A DNA stretch of 5,000 bases from assembly GCA_937873285.1 (NCBI GenBank), contig CALMNV010000247.1:1-5000 (forward strand), written 5' to 3'. Of the stretch, positions 4,494 through 5,000 are shown piece by piece (position 1 is the first letter of the stretch; every line of letters starts with the position of its first letter). Origin of the DNA: an uncultured Intrasporangium sp. Lineage in GTDB: Bacteria > Actinomycetota > Actinomycetes > Actinomycetales > Dermatophilaceae. Made by a program: the position numbers and the translations under genes. The notes below the pieces were generated by a model. It was not told where the DNA came from. It did not search any database and worked only from the letters and a program-made list of their open reading frames with translations.

Positions 4494-5000
4494 GTGGCTG
4501 TCGACTTCCCCCAAGAGCTCAAGGAACTGCGCGCGACGATGGACTCGGTGCGCAGCGTCACCGACCTCGAGGGGCTGGGCCGGCGCATCACCGAGCTGGA
4601 GGCGCAGGCATCCGCGCCCGACCTCTGGGACGACCCCGACAAGGCGCAGGTGGTGACCAGCGCCCTCTCGCGCGCCAACGCCGAGCGGGAGCGCGTCCTC
4701 AGCATGGACAGCCGCATCGAGGACCTCGAGACGCTCGTCGAGATGGGCACCGAGGAGTCCGACCGGGCCACGATGGAGGAGGCAGAGCGCGAGCTCCTCG
4801 CGCTGAGGAAGGACGTCGGCGAGCTCGAGGTGCGCACCCTGCTCTCGGGGGAGTACGACGAGCGCGAGGCGGTGGTGACGATCCGGGCCGGCGCGGGCGG
4901 CGTCGACGCCGCCGACTTCGCCGAGATGCTCATGCGGATGTACCTGCGGTGGGCGGAGCGGCACGACTACCCGACCAAGGTCATGGACACCTCGTATGCC
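4494..5000 (+). CDS. prfB: Peptide chain release factor 2 (RF2), N-terminal 169 residues (3' truncated by window)
   Basis: RF2 recognises UGA and UAA stop codons and triggers peptide release on the ribosome. The visible part starts at GTG 4494 (VAVDFPQELKEL) and covers the N-terminal helical domain 1: a Leu/Glu-rich coiled-coil stretch, the DLWDDPDKAQVV segment (compare DVWNEPERAQAL in E. coli RF2), then LLSGEYDEREAVVTIRAGAGG and FAEMLMRMYLRWAERHDY, which match the conserved entry into domain 2. The codon-recognition SPF and catalytic GGQ motifs lie beyond base 5000. No in-frame UGA or slippery CTT-TGA site occurs in the first codons, so the autoregulatory +1 frameshift of E. coli prfB is absent, as is usual in high-GC actinobacteria. 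The frame is open upstream to at least ATG 4311, but homology supports GTG 4494. The next genes are expected to be ftsE-ftsX-smpB (known order in many actinobacteria; not visible). Confidence 0.96.
   Translation, partial: MAVDFPQELKELRATMDSVRSVTDLEGLGRRITELEAQASAPDLWDDPDKAQVVTSALSRANAERERVLSMDSRIEDLETLVEMGTEESDRATMEEAERELLALRKDVGELEVRTLLSGEYDEREAVVTIRAGAGGVDAADFAEMLMRMYLRWAERHDYPTKVMDTSYA

Noticed and set aside
4494..4580. Programmed +1 frameshift site in prfB
   Set aside because: The frame is continuous from GTG 4494 with no in-frame stop or slippery CTT-TGA, so the RF2 autoregulatory frameshift is not present here.
3464..4933. A 489-codon open frame on the minus strand spanning the pseudopilin genes, the repeats and prfB
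   Set aside because: It is antisense to four well-supported genes, its product is low-complexity Ser/Arg-rich with no recognisable domain, and long antisense frames are expected in GC-rich coding DNA. Its Cys-Glu-Leu/Arg repeats are only the 12-bp array read backwards.
4257..4964. A 235-codon minus-strand frame with Ala-Glu-Val-Arg repeats
   Set aside because: It covers prfB in antisense; the neat four-residue repeat is the product of the 12-bp tandem array, not evidence of a gene.
1..5000. Mobile element, defence island or horizontally acquired segment
   Set aside because: No transposase, integrase, tRNA or flanking inverted repeat is seen, and codon and base use look uniform across the pilus genes and prfB.

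Overview
The window comes from a very GC-rich genome with strong third-position G/C bias, several GTG starts and tightly overlapping genes. It looks like chromosomal DNA of a high-GC Actinomycetota. The form of the Tad genes and the neighbouring release-factor-2 gene fit a Micrococcales-type actinobacterium (inference; the genus cannot be read from this window). All genes are on the + strand.

Bases 1-4294 hold the distal part of a Tad (tight adherence, type IVb/Flp-like pilus) operon. In order they are: the C-terminal 256 residues of the secretion/assembly ATPase CpaF/TadA; the two polytopic platform proteins TadB and TadC (T2SSF family); a 73-residue single-span protein at the pilin position; a TadE-type pseudopilin; a second short TadE/TadF-like pseudopilin; and a short TadG-like membrane protein. 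Five of the six junctions are compact (2-nt gap, ATGA, 17-nt overlap, ATGA, GTGA), which points to one transcript with translational coupling. Only tadC and the small pilin-like gene are separated, by a 71-nt C-rich, G-poor gap with a short 12-bp-period repeat. The ATPase would power the TadB/TadC platform to extrude processed pilin, and the TadE/F/G-type proteins would act as minor pilins or accessory subunits. CpaE/TadZ, the secretin-independent exit components and the prepilin peptidase are not visible and may lie upstream or elsewhere.

Bases 4295-4493 are intergenic. They contain seven 12-bp tandem repeat units, C-rich on the + strand and including an exact 24-bp higher-order duplication, then a GC-only inverted repeat and a TAGGCT -10-like box just before a GTG codon. 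Bases 4494-5000 are the first 169 codons of prfB (peptide chain release factor 2), without the programmed frameshift stop known from E. coli. This marks the end of the pilus operon and the start of a housekeeping transcription unit.

I do not see a new defence or mobile system. The points most worth checking are the pilin-position protein without the canonical +5 glutamate, and the two C-rich 12-bp repeat tracts that mark operon boundaries. One of these tracts is in open frame with prfB.
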